Source: an uncultured Bacteroidales bacterium (GTDB lineage: Bacteria; Bacteroidota; Bacteroidia; Bacteroidales; P3). Taken from it: DNA of 64,000 nucleotides. The position numbers and the translations under genes are program-made. The DNA lies in assembly GCA_944320465.1 (NCBI GenBank), contig CALUHO010000007.1:28953-92952 (forward strand), given 5' to 3'. The notes below the pieces were generated by a model, which had not been told where the DNA came from, made no database searches, and saw only the letters and a program-made list of their open reading frames with translations. Positions 18,194 to 28,080 of this stretch are shown here, piece after piece. Numbering within the stretch: position 1 is the first letter of the stretch; each line of letters begins with the position of its first letter.

Positions 18194-21100
18194 ATGAAAC
18201 GTCTATTTTTCTTTCTGGCAGGAATCTGCCTGCTGCCCGCCCTCAGCATCGGGCAATCCGGCAAAATGCCGCCCAGCATCTCAAAAACGGCCGATGCTCC
18301 CGGCATCGACCAGCTCTGCAGAAAACAACCTGGCTTCAAAGCAGCGGGAAAAGCCGCGCACCTGCGGATCCAGAAGGTTTCCCGGCCGGCAAAATCCATC
18401 GACAGCACAGCTACTGTCACATTAGAGGTCTTATACGACTGCGGCGAAGGCAACGGTTACCAACTACTGCTGGATGCCGATGCCACCGCTTACGGGACGC
18501 AGATTCCCGAGTACGGAGACCTCACCAACAGCACAGATGCAGAAGATGGCGTGTACGATGTGTTCGAGTACAAGATCCCGGGCGATGCAAACGGAATCAT
18601 TGCGGAAGAGAAATGGCTCTCTTTCAACGAATCCGCATCCATTGAAATCGCTCCAGGCACTTATGATTTCGTCATCACGCACCCCGATGAAAATTACGGA
18701 ATCCAAGTAGCTTACGGAGACACGCGAGAGGACGACTTCGTCTTTGAGGCCGGTATCGAATACATCTTCACTATCTTCCCGGATTCCTGGGGCGAGATAT
18801 GCATCCTGACCCGGCAGGCCAGCACCGACCTCGCCCTCATAGACCTGCTCAGCCCGCAGTCCTGCGATACCTTGTCCGGTAACGAAAGCATATCTGTCCG
18901 AATCTGCAATGCCGGCAGAGACACCGTCTCGTCCTTCACGGTCGGTTACATGCTCGACGGGCAGACTGTCGAAGAAAAATCCGCACTGAAACTAGCCCCG
19001 AAAGACAGCATGACATACACCTTCCTGCAAAAGGCAGACTTTTCCGAAACAGGGAAACATCTGGTCACTGCCTTTGTCAAAGCCGAAGACGACCCGTTCC
19101 AGGCCAATGATTCCATTTCTACGCCAGTGTACAAGTTCGGCCCAAGCGCCGGGCATTTCGCTTGCGATTTCTCCAACCAGGAAGACATGCAGCTATGGAC
19201 AGTCATCGATGCCAATCAAGATGGCAGGACCTGGCAGTATGAAACAGGCATCGATGCCCAAGGGGAACGGACTGGATATGTCAGCGCCTTGTACAACGCG
19301 ACATCGAATGCTGACGACTACCTTGTCTGCCGTTATCCCGTCGCACTGCCCGAAGGGAACAACCACATCGTATTTTACTACAAATCAGGATCGGATCACC
19401 TGCCCGAAAACGTCGAGATCCTCATCAGCAGCTCTGCCGGCATGGAAAACGCCGACACCATCGGCCTGATAAAGGATTTCATCACTGACGAATGGGAATT
19501 CGCCCGTTTTGAATTCAGGACAGCAAACGCCGGCAATTACTACATAGCTTTCCACGCCTCTTCGGATACCAACATGAACCGCGTCCAGATAGACGATGTA
19601 GAAATCAGCGCCGGCGATTTCACTGGAACCACCGACTTGATTGCCGGAGAAGTGCTCCTGCCGAAATCCGCCTGCGGGCTCAGCCAGGAAACCCCTATCG
19701 GCATCCGCCTCCATAACGGAGGCAACGTTCCCATCCCCGGCTACAAACTGGCTTACACCATCAACGGAGGCAAGCCCGTGGAAGAAAGATTCCTCGACAG
19801 CCTGCCCGTCGGCAAAAGCAGGGACGTATATTTCACGCAGCCCGCCGACTTATCCGACACCGGCGCATACGAGGTCTCCGTGACAGCATTCGCCGATGCC
19901 GCCAATGGAGCCTTGCCCGATGCGTATCCGGAGAATGACATGTCGAAAGGGCATGTCACGCACTTTTCCCCTCAAGAGCCGCCCTACTTTGCCGATCTGA
20001 CAGAAGCCGGCCAAAGAGCGGAATGGGTGCATGAAGAAGGGTGCTGGACATACGACTCCGTGCTGCATGGCATGAGAGACCTTGCCATCTCCCCTCTCTA
20101 TTCTCGTTGCATACACCTCAAGGGAAACACAATGTACCGCCTTTCCCTGAAGATCCGAGCCGGAATGAACATTCTGGGAATCCAGGCCTACGAGAATTTC
20201 GCCATCCTGATCGGAGTGCCGGGCAGCCCCTTTGAAGAATACCAGCTAATACAGGAATTCACCAATTGCTACACGCAGGAGAAGTTCCAGACCTTCGATG
20301 TCGACTTCGCCATTCCAGAAGAAGGCGCATTCAACCTGGCAATCTTGCCTGAATCCCTCACATGCCTGCTCTATGTCCAATCTGTTTCCATCATTGAAGT
20401 CCCGGAATGCGACATCCGAATCAACGAAGCCACTTCGTCCCTGGCGCGCCTGACCCCATCCGGACATACCGAAAAGCCTGCATTCCTTGTACAGGCAGAG
20501 AACCGAGGCGCTTCGAAACAGCAGTGCCACATCAATATCTGGAACGGAAGCACCCTTATGGCACAATCAAAGCCATTCCTCCTGGACGCAGGAGAAATCC
20601 GTTCAGTATTCTTCCAGAACACCGTGCCGCCTGCCGCCACGGATACAGGCAGTTTCAGAATCGAAGCCTGCCCGCAAGGCCAAGACGCCTATCCCAGCGA
20701 CAATGCAAGGACATACAGTTTTTCCATATCCGACACAATGTACGCGCATGATAGCTGCCGTTCCTATGCCGACGGCATCGGAACCCAGGCATTCGGATTC
20801 GCGAACCTGTTCAGCCTGAGCCAGACAGACACCTTGACAGGCATCGAGATAGGGATGATGGACATGACCGGGATAGCAGAACAGGATTTTGAAATGGAAG
20901 TCCGGATATATGCAGCAGACACCTCGACAGGAATGCCCGGCAGGCTTCTCCTCGAGGAAACCATAACCCGGCCGCTGCGCGGAGGGCTCGTCGCCTACGA
21001 TATTCCCGACCGCCTGCTGCCTGCCGGGCATTACTTGATCGCACTCTACCAAACAGGCACAGACAATATCGCCATCGCCTACGACGACACTCCTTCCGGT

Positions 21101-22333
21101 TCATTCATCGTAGTCCTGGACAAGCAAACGGAAATCATTGGAGAATACGGGAATATCGCACTCCGGGCCATCTTGGGCCATCACGGGCATGTCCTTGGCA
21201 AAGACGTGGAAACCGTTTCCATAGACAGCCCTGCCGAAAACGGGATTCTCGCTGCCAACGAATCCGTAACAGCCACTATCCGGAACAATGGATACCTGAA
21301 CCTTGAAAATGTACCTGTCTCGCTGAATACCGGCAAGAAAGACATCACCACCACCATAGACCTGTTACCCTACGAAAGCAAAATGGTCGAGTTCGAAGCC
21401 GACTTGTCCCGGCCCGGGACTTATTTGCTGACCGTCGCATCCGGACTGCCAGAGGACGAAGTACCGGAAAACGATTCAGCCCAGCGAGAAATCCAGTCCG
21501 AAGTCCCTTCAGATCCTTACATAATGGACTGGGAACACTGCCAAGACTTCTCTGTGGAAAGATTCAACCCGGCCTGGATCACCTTAGACAGGGATGGCAG
21601 CCCCACGTATGCTCCCAATAATGCAACTTTCCCGCACATGAACGAACCCTTCGCCTTCATGGCATTCAATCCTTCCCAGGCGACACCTTCGCTCGAAGCC
21701 AGCAACCTGTACCCGCACAGCGGCAAAAAACTAGGTGTCAGCATCTGTCCCATCGGCGGCGGGCCCAACGATGACTGGCTGATCTCCCCAAAATTGACCA
21801 TGCCCGCGGAAAACGCGAAAATAAGTTTCTGGGTAAAGATTCTCGCTGCCGACTACAATCCGGAACTATTCAATGTCCTGGTATCCGAAACCGATATGAA
21901 CCCGAATAGCTTCCAAATGGTAGGGGGCACCCGAGAAGCCACGTCCGTAGAATGGGAACAAGTGGAGATAGATTTGTCAGACTACGCAGGCAAGGATATA
22001 CATATCGCCATCCAATGCGTATCCGAAAACAAATTCATCTTCATGATAGATGATATTCTCATCAACAAACCCTCGTCGCACAACAGCGATCCCTTGTCCG
22101 CCCAAATCCGGCTGTATCCTAACCCGGCCAAGGGGCAAATCCATCTTTATTCGAGCGATGCCCGCATCCTGGGACTGAGAATCATCGACCTCAGCGGCAG
22201 AGTGGTCAGACAGGAACAGAACCTGCATAGCAACCACCTCGGCTACAACATTTCCGACCTGCAACCAGGGCTCTATCTGGCAGAAATCACCACCTCGAAC
22301 GGCTCCTGCCTCATGAAGTTCATCCTCCAATAG
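18194..22333 (+). CDS. T9SS-exported gingipain-adhesin-like surface protein
   Basis: A 1,379-residue secreted protein. Signal peptide 1-21 (MKRLFFFLAGICLLPALSIG). Residues about 65-190 resemble the DUF2436 module of Porphyromonas gingipain/hemagglutinin proteins (GYQLLLDADATAYG, EYKIPGDANG, GTYDFVITHPDENYG). Next come several CARDB-like repeats with the theme GYMLDGQTVEE / AYTINGGKPVEE, interleaved with galactose-binding-like jelly rolls (around 320-470, 595-720, 830-980). A cleaved-adhesin-like domain follows near 1110-1290 (DDWLISPKLTMPAEN). The last about 75 residues are a Por/type IX sorting domain (IRLYPNPAKGQIHLY ... GLYLAEI). It should cross the outer membrane by the type IX system and act as an adhesin; no protease domain is present. 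Confidence 0.9.
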   Translation: MKRLFFFLAGICLLPALSIGQSGKMPPSISKTADAPGIDQLCRKQPGFKAAGKAAHLRIQKVSRPAKSIDSTATVTLEVLYDCGEGNGYQLLLDADATAYGTQIPEYGDLTNSTDAEDGVYDVFEYKIPGDANGIIAEEKWLSFNESASIEIAPGTYDFVITHPDENYGIQVAYGDTREDDFVFEAGIEYIFTIFPDSWGEICILTRQASTDLALIDLLSPQSCDTLSGNESISVRICNAGRDTVSSFTVGYMLDGQTVEEKSALKLAPKDSMTYTFLQKADFSETGKHLVTAFVKAEDDPFQANDSISTPVYKFGPSAGHFACDFSNQEDMQLWTVIDANQDGRTWQYETGIDAQGERTGYVSALYNATSNADDYLVCRYPVALPEGNNHIVFYYKSGSDHLPENVEILISSSAGMENADTIGLIKDFITDEWEFARFEFRTANAGNYYIAFHASSDTNMNRVQIDDVEISAGDFTGTTDLIAGEVLLPKSACGLSQETPIGIRLHNGGNVPIPGYKLAYTINGGKPVEERFLDSLPVGKSRDVYFTQPADLSDTGAYEVSVTAFADAANGALPDAYPENDMSKGHVTHFSPQEPPYFADLTEAGQRAEWVHEEGCWTYDSVLHGMRDLAISPLYSRCIHLKGNTMYRLSLKIRAGMNILGIQAYENFAILIGVPGSPFEEYQLIQEFTNCYTQEKFQTFDVDFAIPEEGAFNLAILPESLTCLLYVQSVSIIEVPECDIRINEATSSLARLTPSGHTEKPAFLVQAENRGASKQQCHINIWNGSTLMAQSKPFLLDAGEIRSVFFQNTVPPAATDTGSFRIEACPQGQDAYPSDNARTYSFSISDTMYAHDSCRSYADGIGTQAFGFANLFSLSQTDTLTGIEIGMMDMTGIAEQDFEMEVRIYAADTSTGMPGRLLLEETITRPLRGGLVAYDIPDRLLPAGHYLIALYQTGTDNIAIAYDDTPSGSFIVVLDKQTEIIGEYGNIALRAILGHHGHVLGKDVETVSIDSPAENGILAANESVTATIRNNGYLNLENVPVSLNTGKKDITTTIDLLPYESKMVEFEADLSRPGTYLLTVASGLPEDEVPENDSAQREIQSEVPSDPYIMDWEHCQDFSVERFNPAWITLDRDGSPTYAPNNATFPHMNEPFAFMAFNPSQATPSLEASNLYPHSGKKLGVSICPIGGGPNDDWLISPKLTMPAENAKISFWVKILAADYNPELFNVLVSETDMNPNSFQMVGGTREATSVEWEQVEIDLSDYAGKDIHIAIQCVSENKFIFMIDDILINKPSSHNSDPLSAQIRLYPNPAKGQIHLYSSDARILGLRIIDLSGRVVRQEQNLHSNHLGYNISDLQPGLYLAEITTSNGSCLMKFILQ

Positions 22334-22345
22334 GCCTGAACACGC

Positions 22346-22384
22346 AAAAGCGGCCAAGCTACACTGTAACTTGGCCGCTTTTAT
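22346..22384. terminator. Bidirectional terminator between adhesin gene and pnp
   Basis: A 13-bp perfect stem (AAAAGCGGCCAAG / CTTGGCCGCTTTT) with an 11-nt loop. It has T-runs on both strands and serves the two convergent genes. Confidence 0.85.
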
Positions 22385-22410
22385 TTATAAGATAAAACGA
22401 GAAAACGGAT

Positions 22411-24795
22411 TTACATCATGTCGTCAGCAGGATCCTGCGGCACCACCGGAGCCGAAGCACTCCCCTCACCCTCTTCCATCGGCGGGTTGTTCCGCAGGCG
22501 AGGCGCGCTCAGACGATGTTCGTGACGTTCCGGACGTTCGCCTCTCTCGCTGCGGTCGTAACGCTCGCCGCGATCATAACCTCGTTCCGGACGTTCCCGG
22601 CGCTCGCCGTTGCGACGCTCAAGACGTTCGCCCCGTTCCGGACGATCGCCACGCGGAGCACGCTCCACATAGCCTTCCGGTTTGGGTTCCAGCACACGAT
22701 GGCTCAGACGGAGCTTGCCGGTACGCGGATCCACCTCGATCAGCTTCACTTGGATGTGGTCGCCTTCTTTCAAGACATCTTCCACCTTTTCAACGCGCTT
22801 CCAGCTGATTTCCGAAATATGCAGCAAGCCGTCCTTGCCGGGAAGGATTTCCACGAAAGCCCCGAACGGCTGAATCGTCTTGACAACCCCGTCATAGACC
22901 TCGCCCACTTCCGGCACGGAGGTAAGGGACTTGATGCGATCCAGCACCATATCCATGCTTTCCTTGTTGCTTCCAGCGATATCCACAATGCCGAATTCGC
23001 CCACTTCCTCAATCGAGATTTCGCAACCGCTTTCACGCTGCATTTCCTGGATAACCTTGCCACCGGTTCCGATAACCGCACCGATGAATTCGCGCGGAAT
23101 CCGAATCTGGACGATACGCGGGGCATGCGGCTTGTAATCGGCACGCGGAGCCGGCATCACTTCGAGCATCTTGCCCAGGATATGGGCACGGCCGCGATGA
23201 GCCTGTGCCAAAGCCTTGGCCAAGATTTCATACGAAAGACCGTCAATCTTTATATCCATCTGGCAAGCAGTGATGCCATCGGGCGTACCGCAAACCTTGA
23301 AGTCCATATCGCCCAAATGGTCCTCATCGCCCAAAATATCGGAAAGAACCGCGTAATTACCTGTCTTGGGGTCGGTAATCAAGCCCATCGCGATACCGCT
23401 CACCGGCTTGCTGATCTGTACCCCGGCATCCATCAAAGCCAAGCAGCCGGCACAAACCGTGGCCATCGAAGACGAGCCGTTCGATTCGAGGATATCCGAA
23501 ACCACCCGGATCGTGTAAGGACACTTGTCCTGAGAAGGCAGCACCTGCTTCAAGGCTCGCATAGCCAAGTTGCCATGACCGATTTCACGACGGCCTGTGC
23601 CGCGGACCGGCTTCACCTCACCGGTAGCAAAAGGCGGGAAATTGTAGTGCAAGAGGAATCTGTTGGAACCTTCCACAATCGCCCCGTCGATAGTCTGTTC
23701 GTCCAATTTGGAACCCAATGTCACCGTGCTGAGCGACTGGGTCTCGCCACGGGTAAAGATAGCCGAACCGTGAGGACCAGGCAGCACATCCACTTCGCAC
23801 CAGATAGGACGAATGTCTTCCAAACCACGGCCATCCAGACGTATGCGTTCCTTGAGAATCATATCGCGCACGGCTTCACGGTGCACATCATGGAAATAAC
23901 GGCTAATCATGAATTCCTTTCCAGCCAAGGTTTCCGGCGTGAAGTTCTCTTCGATGAAAGCCTTCTTGATTTCATCAATCTTCTGAGCACGGAGCTTCTT
24001 GTCGGCCACGCATTCGCGAGCGCAATCGTAGCACTTCTGATAACACTTCTCGTGAACCAAAGCCCGGATGGCTTCATCGTTCACTTCATGGCAGTATTCC
24101 CGCTTGGGCTTGCCCACTTCCTTGGCCAGCTCCATCTGCACCCGGCACTGCACCTTGATAGCTTCATGAGCGGCCTTGAGGGCTTCCACCATCACTTCCT
24201 CGCTCACTTCCTTCATCTCGCCTTCCACCATCGAAATATCGTTGATCGTGGCACCGACCATCAATTCCAAGTCGGCCTTTTCCATCTGCGAAACCGAAGG
24301 ATTGATTACGAACTGGCCGTCCACACGGGCCACCCGCACTTCGGAAATAGGTCCGTTGAAAGGAATATCCGAAATGGTCAAAGCGGTCGAAGCGGCCAAA
24401 GCAGCGAACGCATCGGGCAGGTTTTCCTTGTCTCCAGAAATCAGGTAAACCAGCACCTGGGTATCGGCATGATAGTTATCGGGGAACAAAGGCCGCAAAG
24501 CGCGGTCAATCAGACGGGAAATAAGAATTTCGTATTCCGACAGACGGGCTTCACGCTTGAAGAAACCGCCCGGAAAACGGCCTACAGAATAGTATTTTTC
24601 CTGATAGTCAACCGTGAGGGGCATGAAATCCACATCCTCCCCTACCTCGGTCTTGCTGCAGACAGTGGCGAGCAGCACAGTGTCGCCGCATCGCACAACG
24701 GCCGAACCATCGGCCTGCTTGGCAATCTTGCCAGTTTCAATCACAACTTCCCGGCCATCGGGCAAGTTGAACGTTTTTTGAGTACCTAATACCAT
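22411..24795 (-). CDS. pnp: Polynucleotide phosphorylase
   Basis: A 794-residue exoribonuclease that degrades RNA 3' to 5' using phosphate. Order: first RNase PH domain (about 1-145), helical linker, second RNase PH domain (about 315-545), KH domain with [11 protein letters not shown] (about 560-620), S1 domain with [18 protein letters not shown] (about 625-695). The length exceeds the usual about 700 because of a tail of about 90 residues made mostly of Arg, Glu and Gly ([16 protein letters not shown] repeats) ending in an acidic stretch; such tails bind RNA or degradosome partners. The linker carries four closely spaced cysteines ([13 protein letters not shown]). It lies downstream of rpsO on the same strand, the classical rpsO-pnp order, but a terminator separates them. 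Confidence 0.96.
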   Translation of the reverse strand: MVLGTQKTFNLPDGREVVIETGKIAKQADGSAVVRCGDTVLLATVCSKTEVGEDVDFMPLTVDYQEKYYSVGRFPGGFFKREARLSEYEILISRLIDRALRPLFPDNYHADTQVLVYLISGDKENLPDAFAALAASTALTISDIPFNGPISEVRVARVDGQFVINPSVSQMEKADLELMVGATINDISMVEGEMKEVSEEVMVEALKAAHEAIKVQCRVQMELAKEVGKPKREYCHEVNDEAIRALVHEKCYQKCYDCARECVADKKLRAQKIDEIKKAFIEENFTPETLAGKEFMISRYFHDVHREAVRDMILKERIRLDGRGLEDIRPIWCEVDVLPGPHGSAIFTRGETQSLSTVTLGSKLDEQTIDGAIVEGSNRFLLHYNFPPFATGEVKPVRGTGRREIGHGNLAMRALKQVLPSQDKCPYTIRVVSDILESNGSSSMATVCAGCLALMDAGVQISKPVSGIAMGLITDPKTGNYAVLSDILGDEDHLGDMDFKVCGTPDGITACQMDIKIDGLSYEILAKALAQAHRGRAHILGKMLEVMPAPRADYKPHAPRIVQIRIPREFIGAVIGTGGKVIQEMQRESGCEISIEEVGEFGIVDIAGSNKESMDMVLDRIKSLTSVPEVGEVYDGVVKTIQPFGAFVEILPGKDGLLHISEISWKRVEKVEDVLKEGDHIQVKLIEVDPRTGKLRLSHRVLEPKPEGYVERAPRGDRPERGERLERRNGERRERPERGYDRGERYDRSERGERPERHEHRLSAPRLRNNPPMEEGEGSASAPVVPQDPADDMM

Positions 24796-25041
24796 AACTT
24801 TAAATTACTAACCCCGTTCGAGCGGGCATCATCCGTATTGCCATATGTCCGCCGGGGCATTATTCTTTATTTTACTTACGTTCGCTACAAAGCAAAAAAT
24901 TGATTCCCAATACAATTTATCCCTTCTTCAAAAAGCGGGCGATGCCAAAACCGACCCCATCGAAGACCCTCGCTTTGCAGGGAACAGCGGCACCGACAAA
25001 ATATTGCATTAAGAATCAATTACTTATATTTTACACAATAC
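24796..25041. other. pnp leader region
   Basis: About 245 bp between the rpsO terminator and pnp. It must hold the pnp promoter and leader, possibly a self-regulation site, as E. coli pnp controls its own leader. It is A/T-rich near 24880-24920 and 25000-25040, with a GC-rich patch at 24940-24990. No ORF or clear -7 box recognised. Confidence 0.35.
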
Positions 25042-25074
25042 AAAAAAAGGCAATTACGAAACATAATTGCCTTT
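25042..25074 (-). terminator. rpsO terminator
   Basis: Read on the minus strand, AAAGGCAATTA / TAATTGCCTTT is a perfect 11-bp stem with a 7-nt loop followed by T7, 35 nt after the rpsO stop. Confidence 0.88.
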
Positions 25075-25108
25075 CATTGCCAGAGCTGTCTGTATCCACA
25101 CAGCCTGC

Positions 25109-25378
25109 TTATTTACGCAGATTCAACTGTTGCAAGATAGCGCGGTAGCGCTCGATGTCCCGTTCCTTCAAGTAGTCGAGCATCTTACGGCGCTTGCCTA
25201 CCAAGGTAACCAACGCACGTTGGGTAAAACGGTCTTTCTTGTGTTGTCTTACATGTTCGGACAGATGGAGAATCCGTTCGGTGAACAAGGCAATCTGACC
25301 TTCCGCGCTTCCGGTATTGCTTTCAGAACCGCCATAGGTCTTGAAGATTTCTTTCTTTCTTTCTGTGGTCAAATACAT
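25109..25378 (-). CDS. rpsO: 30S ribosomal protein S15
   Basis: An 89-residue protein, the normal length for S15, which binds the central domain of 16S rRNA. The typical segments are present: NTGSAEGQIALFTERI, LSEHVRQHKKDRFTQRALVTLVGKRRKMLDYLK and a C-terminal LRK. A -7 box lies 33 nt upstream of the start and a strong terminator follows. pnp is next on the same strand, the order seen across bacteria. Confidence 0.97.
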   Translation of the reverse strand: MYLTTERKKEIFKTYGGSESNTGSAEGQIALFTERILHLSEHVRQHKKDRFTQRALVTLVGKRRKMLDYLKERDIERYRAILQQLNLRK

Positions 25379-25410
25379 ATCTCTGTTACTCTTTTTCGCA
25401 AAATGGAGCG

Positions 25411-25418
25411 CAAAGGTA
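25411..25418 (-). promoter_or_regulatory. -7 box of rpsO
   Basis: TACCTTTG on the minus strand, 33 nt before the start codon. Confidence 0.65.
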
Positions 25419-25439
25419 CATCATTTATTTGAGATAATC

Positions 25440-25769
25440 AAATTTTTAAGCGAACCGCCAAGGGAGGCCGCACCAGAACGCATGCAACATCCAACTACCT
25501 GATTTGCAATTGACACCGCGCCAGAGAACACCTGTAGGACAGCACAAACACCAATGACTATCAATCCATTGCAATTCCACACGGTTTCCTTCGGCAGCCC
25601 CAAGAGGAAAATCTGGCTTTTTGCAGACATGGTACAGCATAAAGATTGTCCCACAGGCAGGTTCCGCAAAGCAGGCCGAGATGATTTCCGGTGGGCGGGC
25701 GAAAGCCGTCCGGATGCCATGCAAACCCGATTCACAGAACCAGAATAGGAACACATCCATGCCGGGGAA
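25440..25769. other. 330-bp spacer without a recognised gene
   Basis: Lies between the 3' end of the BASS transporter gene and the rpsO promoter. ORFs of about 60-150 codons exist on both strands but they have odd composition (very high Trp/Cys on the minus strand), no promoter box and no family resemblance. No hairpin terminator was found. Confidence 0.4.
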
Positions 25770-26726
25770 TCAAGGGACCAGCTCCGCATGGTGCACCTTC
25801 TCTCCCAAATCCCGCATCCGCTTCCGGTACAGCTGCCAGCTATTGATAATGTTCTGCCATATAATATAGGTACCCAAGCCGACAATCGCCAAAGGCGTTT
25901 CTCCGGTAGAAGGCATCAGGAACATCCCCGCAATCCAGATTCCCAGGATAATATTTTTCTGCCCCAAGCTCTGGCCACCGCTAATCCTATCCCCGTAATG
26001 CCCTCCCAAGCGTTTTCCAAGGAAAAACTGCAAGGAACAAATCGCCAGAGAGCCTAAAGCCAAGACCGCCATCATGCCCAATCCCGCCGAACTATGGTTC
26101 ATCGCGTCCACCATCTGAGCCGCGGCAAAAATCAAGCAGGAAGCCCAAAGGTAAAAAGAGACCTCATGCCAGCGGGCAAACGCATCGTGTACTTTCCTCA
26201 ACGTATATTTGAGCAGCATCGCCAGCAGGAACGGCCCGGCCAGAAGCGGCAGCACCCGCTTCAATATGCTCCAGAACGCCTGCCAGAACGGAATCTCCTG
26301 GGTCGGCTCATGAATCAAAGGGAACCAAAGAGGCACGACCAAAGCCACCATAAGGCTGGACAGCAGCACATACGTAGTATTCGAAGCCCCGTCTCCGCCC
26401 AGCTTCATCGTCACCACCGCCGAAGCCGCCGCCGTCGGGCACAAGAAACACAGCATGCAGCTTTCTGCCATATCGTTCCATCCCAAAGCAGAAAGCGCGT
26501 AATACATCGCCATTGCCCCGCCAACCTGGATCAACAGGAACAACGCATGCACTTTCCTGAACTTCAACTGCGAAGGATCAATCCTGCAAAAAGTGAACAG
26601 CAGCATGACAAAAATCAGGTAAACCGTCTTGTCGGCATACTGCACAAAAAACTTGCTGCCAACGCTGCCTATCAGCAAGGCGATAATCAAAGCCCAGTTC
26701 TTGACGAAATTGACAATCCCGTTCAT
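25770..26726 (-). CDS. BASS/SBF-type membrane transporter
   Basis: A 318-residue inner-membrane protein with about 9-10 hydrophobic segments. It resembles the bile-acid:sodium symporter (BASS) superfamily, with its PTAAASAVVTMKLGGD crossover-type segment (about 92-107) and the repeat near GGQSLGQKNIILGIW (about 243-257). Members move organic anions with sodium. It starts 12 bp after the hutI stop, so the two are cotranscribed; a histidine-derived or related organic anion is a guess from that context only. Confidence 0.78.
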   Translation of the reverse strand: MNGIVNFVKNWALIIALLIGSVGSKFFVQYADKTVYLIFVMLLFTFCRIDPSQLKFRKVHALFLLIQVGGAMAMYYALSALGWNDMAESCMLCFLCPTAAASAVVTMKLGGDGASNTTYVLLSSLMVALVVPLWFPLIHEPTQEIPFWQAFWSILKRVLPLLAGPFLLAMLLKYTLRKVHDAFARWHEVSFYLWASCLIFAAAQMVDAMNHSSAGLGMMAVLALGSLAICSLQFFLGKRLGGHYGDRISGGQSLGQKNIILGIWIAGMFLMPSTGETPLAIVGLGTYIIWQNIINSWQLYRKRMRDLGEKVHHAELVP

Positions 26727-26738
26727 CCTCCGCCTTTC

Positions 26739-27986
26739 TTATATCACTTTCTTCCCGTTCAGGTAAACGGATGCCACCTTGTTGTCCCCATAAGAATACG
26801 GCATATATTCGTAAGTAGGTATCGGCTTGGTGATAAAGAAATCAGCCTTCTTGCCTCTGGTTATGCTGCCCAATTCCTTTTCCACGCCCATCGCGCAAGC
26901 GGTGTTGATGGTAGTGGCATGAACCACTTCTTCCGGATACATCCTGTAACGGATGCAACCCAAGGACATCACAAACTGCATATTGCCTGAAGGAGAGGAT
27001 CCCGGGTTGAAATCCGAAGCCAAAGCCACCGGAAGACCGGCTTCCATCATTTCCCGAACCGGACTGAGAGGCATTCCCAGGAAGAACGCTGCGCCCGGCA
27101 GAACTGTCGGCATCGTGTTGCTACCCAGCAAAGCCTCGATTTCGGCCTTGCCCACATGTTCCAGATGGTCTACCGACAAAGCCTTGTACTTGACCCCTAC
27201 CTGGATGCCGCCCGATGCAGCCAGCTCGTTGGCATGGATTTTCGGCTGCAAGCCGTATTTGGCCCCGGCCTCCAGAATCCGTTCGGTATCCTCCACGGTA
27301 AAGAATCCTTGATCGCAGAAAACATCCACGAAATCCGCCAGCTTCTCGGCCGCCACCGCCGGAATCATCTCGCGCACTATCAAATCCACATATTCGGTCT
27401 GCCGCCCGATGTATTCCCTCGGCACGGCATGAGCCGCCAAAAAGTTAGCCCGGATCGTCATCGGGGATTTTTCCTTGAGACGGGCTATCACTCGGAGCAT
27501 CTTCAGTTCGTTGGCCAAATCCAAGCCGTATCCGCTCTTGACCTCAACTGCCCCGGTCCCGTAGGCGCACATCGTCTGCAAGCGTTCCCATGCGGATTCA
27601 AACAACTCGTCCTCGGAAGTCTGCCGCAAACGATCGACCGAATTGAGGATACCCCCGCCCCGCTTTGCGATTTCCTCATAACTCAACCCGCGTATCTTGT
27701 CGTTGTACTCGATCTCCCGGCTGCCTGCATAAACGATATGGGTATGGGAATCGCAAAATGCAGGGAACACGAAGCCGCCTTTGGCATCGGTCTCTTCCGC
27801 TCCGGCATAATCCGCCGCTTTGGATTTCCACTGTTCCATCGTGCCGAAGTCCGCAATCCCGTTTTCGTCGAACAACAGGAATGCGTCCGACAGGACCTCC
27901 AGTTTCTGCATTTCCTTGCCTCTGACACAAGAGGCAGAGGCCGGCAGAATCTGCACCAAGCCTTTGATGTTGGTAATAACTTGCAT
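26739..27986 (-). CDS. hutI: Imidazolonepropionase
   Basis: A 415-residue amidohydrolase that converts 4-imidazolone-5-propanoate to N-formimino-L-glutamate, the third step of histidine degradation. Seen: metal-binding HTH in FCDSHTHIVYAGSR (about residue 78), the NFLAAHAVPREY segment, IHANELAASGG, and the VALASDFNPGSSPSGN active-site loop with the catalytic Asp. The start at 27986 (MQVITNIKGL) gives the normal family length; the frame is open further upstream but that part has no homology. It sits between a regulator gene and a transporter gene on the same strand. hutH, hutU and ftcD are not in this window. Confidence 0.95.
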   Translation of the reverse strand: MQVITNIKGLVQILPASASCVRGKEMQKLEVLSDAFLLFDENGIADFGTMEQWKSKAADYAGAEETDAKGGFVFPAFCDSHTHIVYAGSREIEYNDKIRGLSYEEIAKRGGGILNSVDRLRQTSEDELFESAWERLQTMCAYGTGAVEVKSGYGLDLANELKMLRVIARLKEKSPMTIRANFLAAHAVPREYIGRQTEYVDLIVREMIPAVAAEKLADFVDVFCDQGFFTVEDTERILEAGAKYGLQPKIHANELAASGGIQVGVKYKALSVDHLEHVGKAEIEALLGSNTMPTVLPGAAFFLGMPLSPVREMMEAGLPVALASDFNPGSSPSGNMQFVMSLGCIRYRMYPEEVVHATTINTACAMGVEKELGSITRGKKADFFITKPIPTYEYMPYSYGDNKVASVYLNGKKVI

Positions 27987-28080
27987 AGCGTATGTTTTTC
28001 TATCGAAGCGGCTTCTTCGTCGGATGCCTTGGCAAACCGTCTGGTCCATCCGCCCGGCGAACCCTCTTCAGAACGCGAAA

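Noticed and set aside
22516..24789. A 757-codon open frame on the plus strand opposite pnp
   Set aside because: It is a shadow of pnp: histidine/arginine-rich composition, no family match, exact overlap with a certain gene.
25446..25760. 104-codon frame on the minus strand after the BASS transporter
   Set aside because: Excess Trp and Cys, no promoter box or domain; reads like chance sequence.
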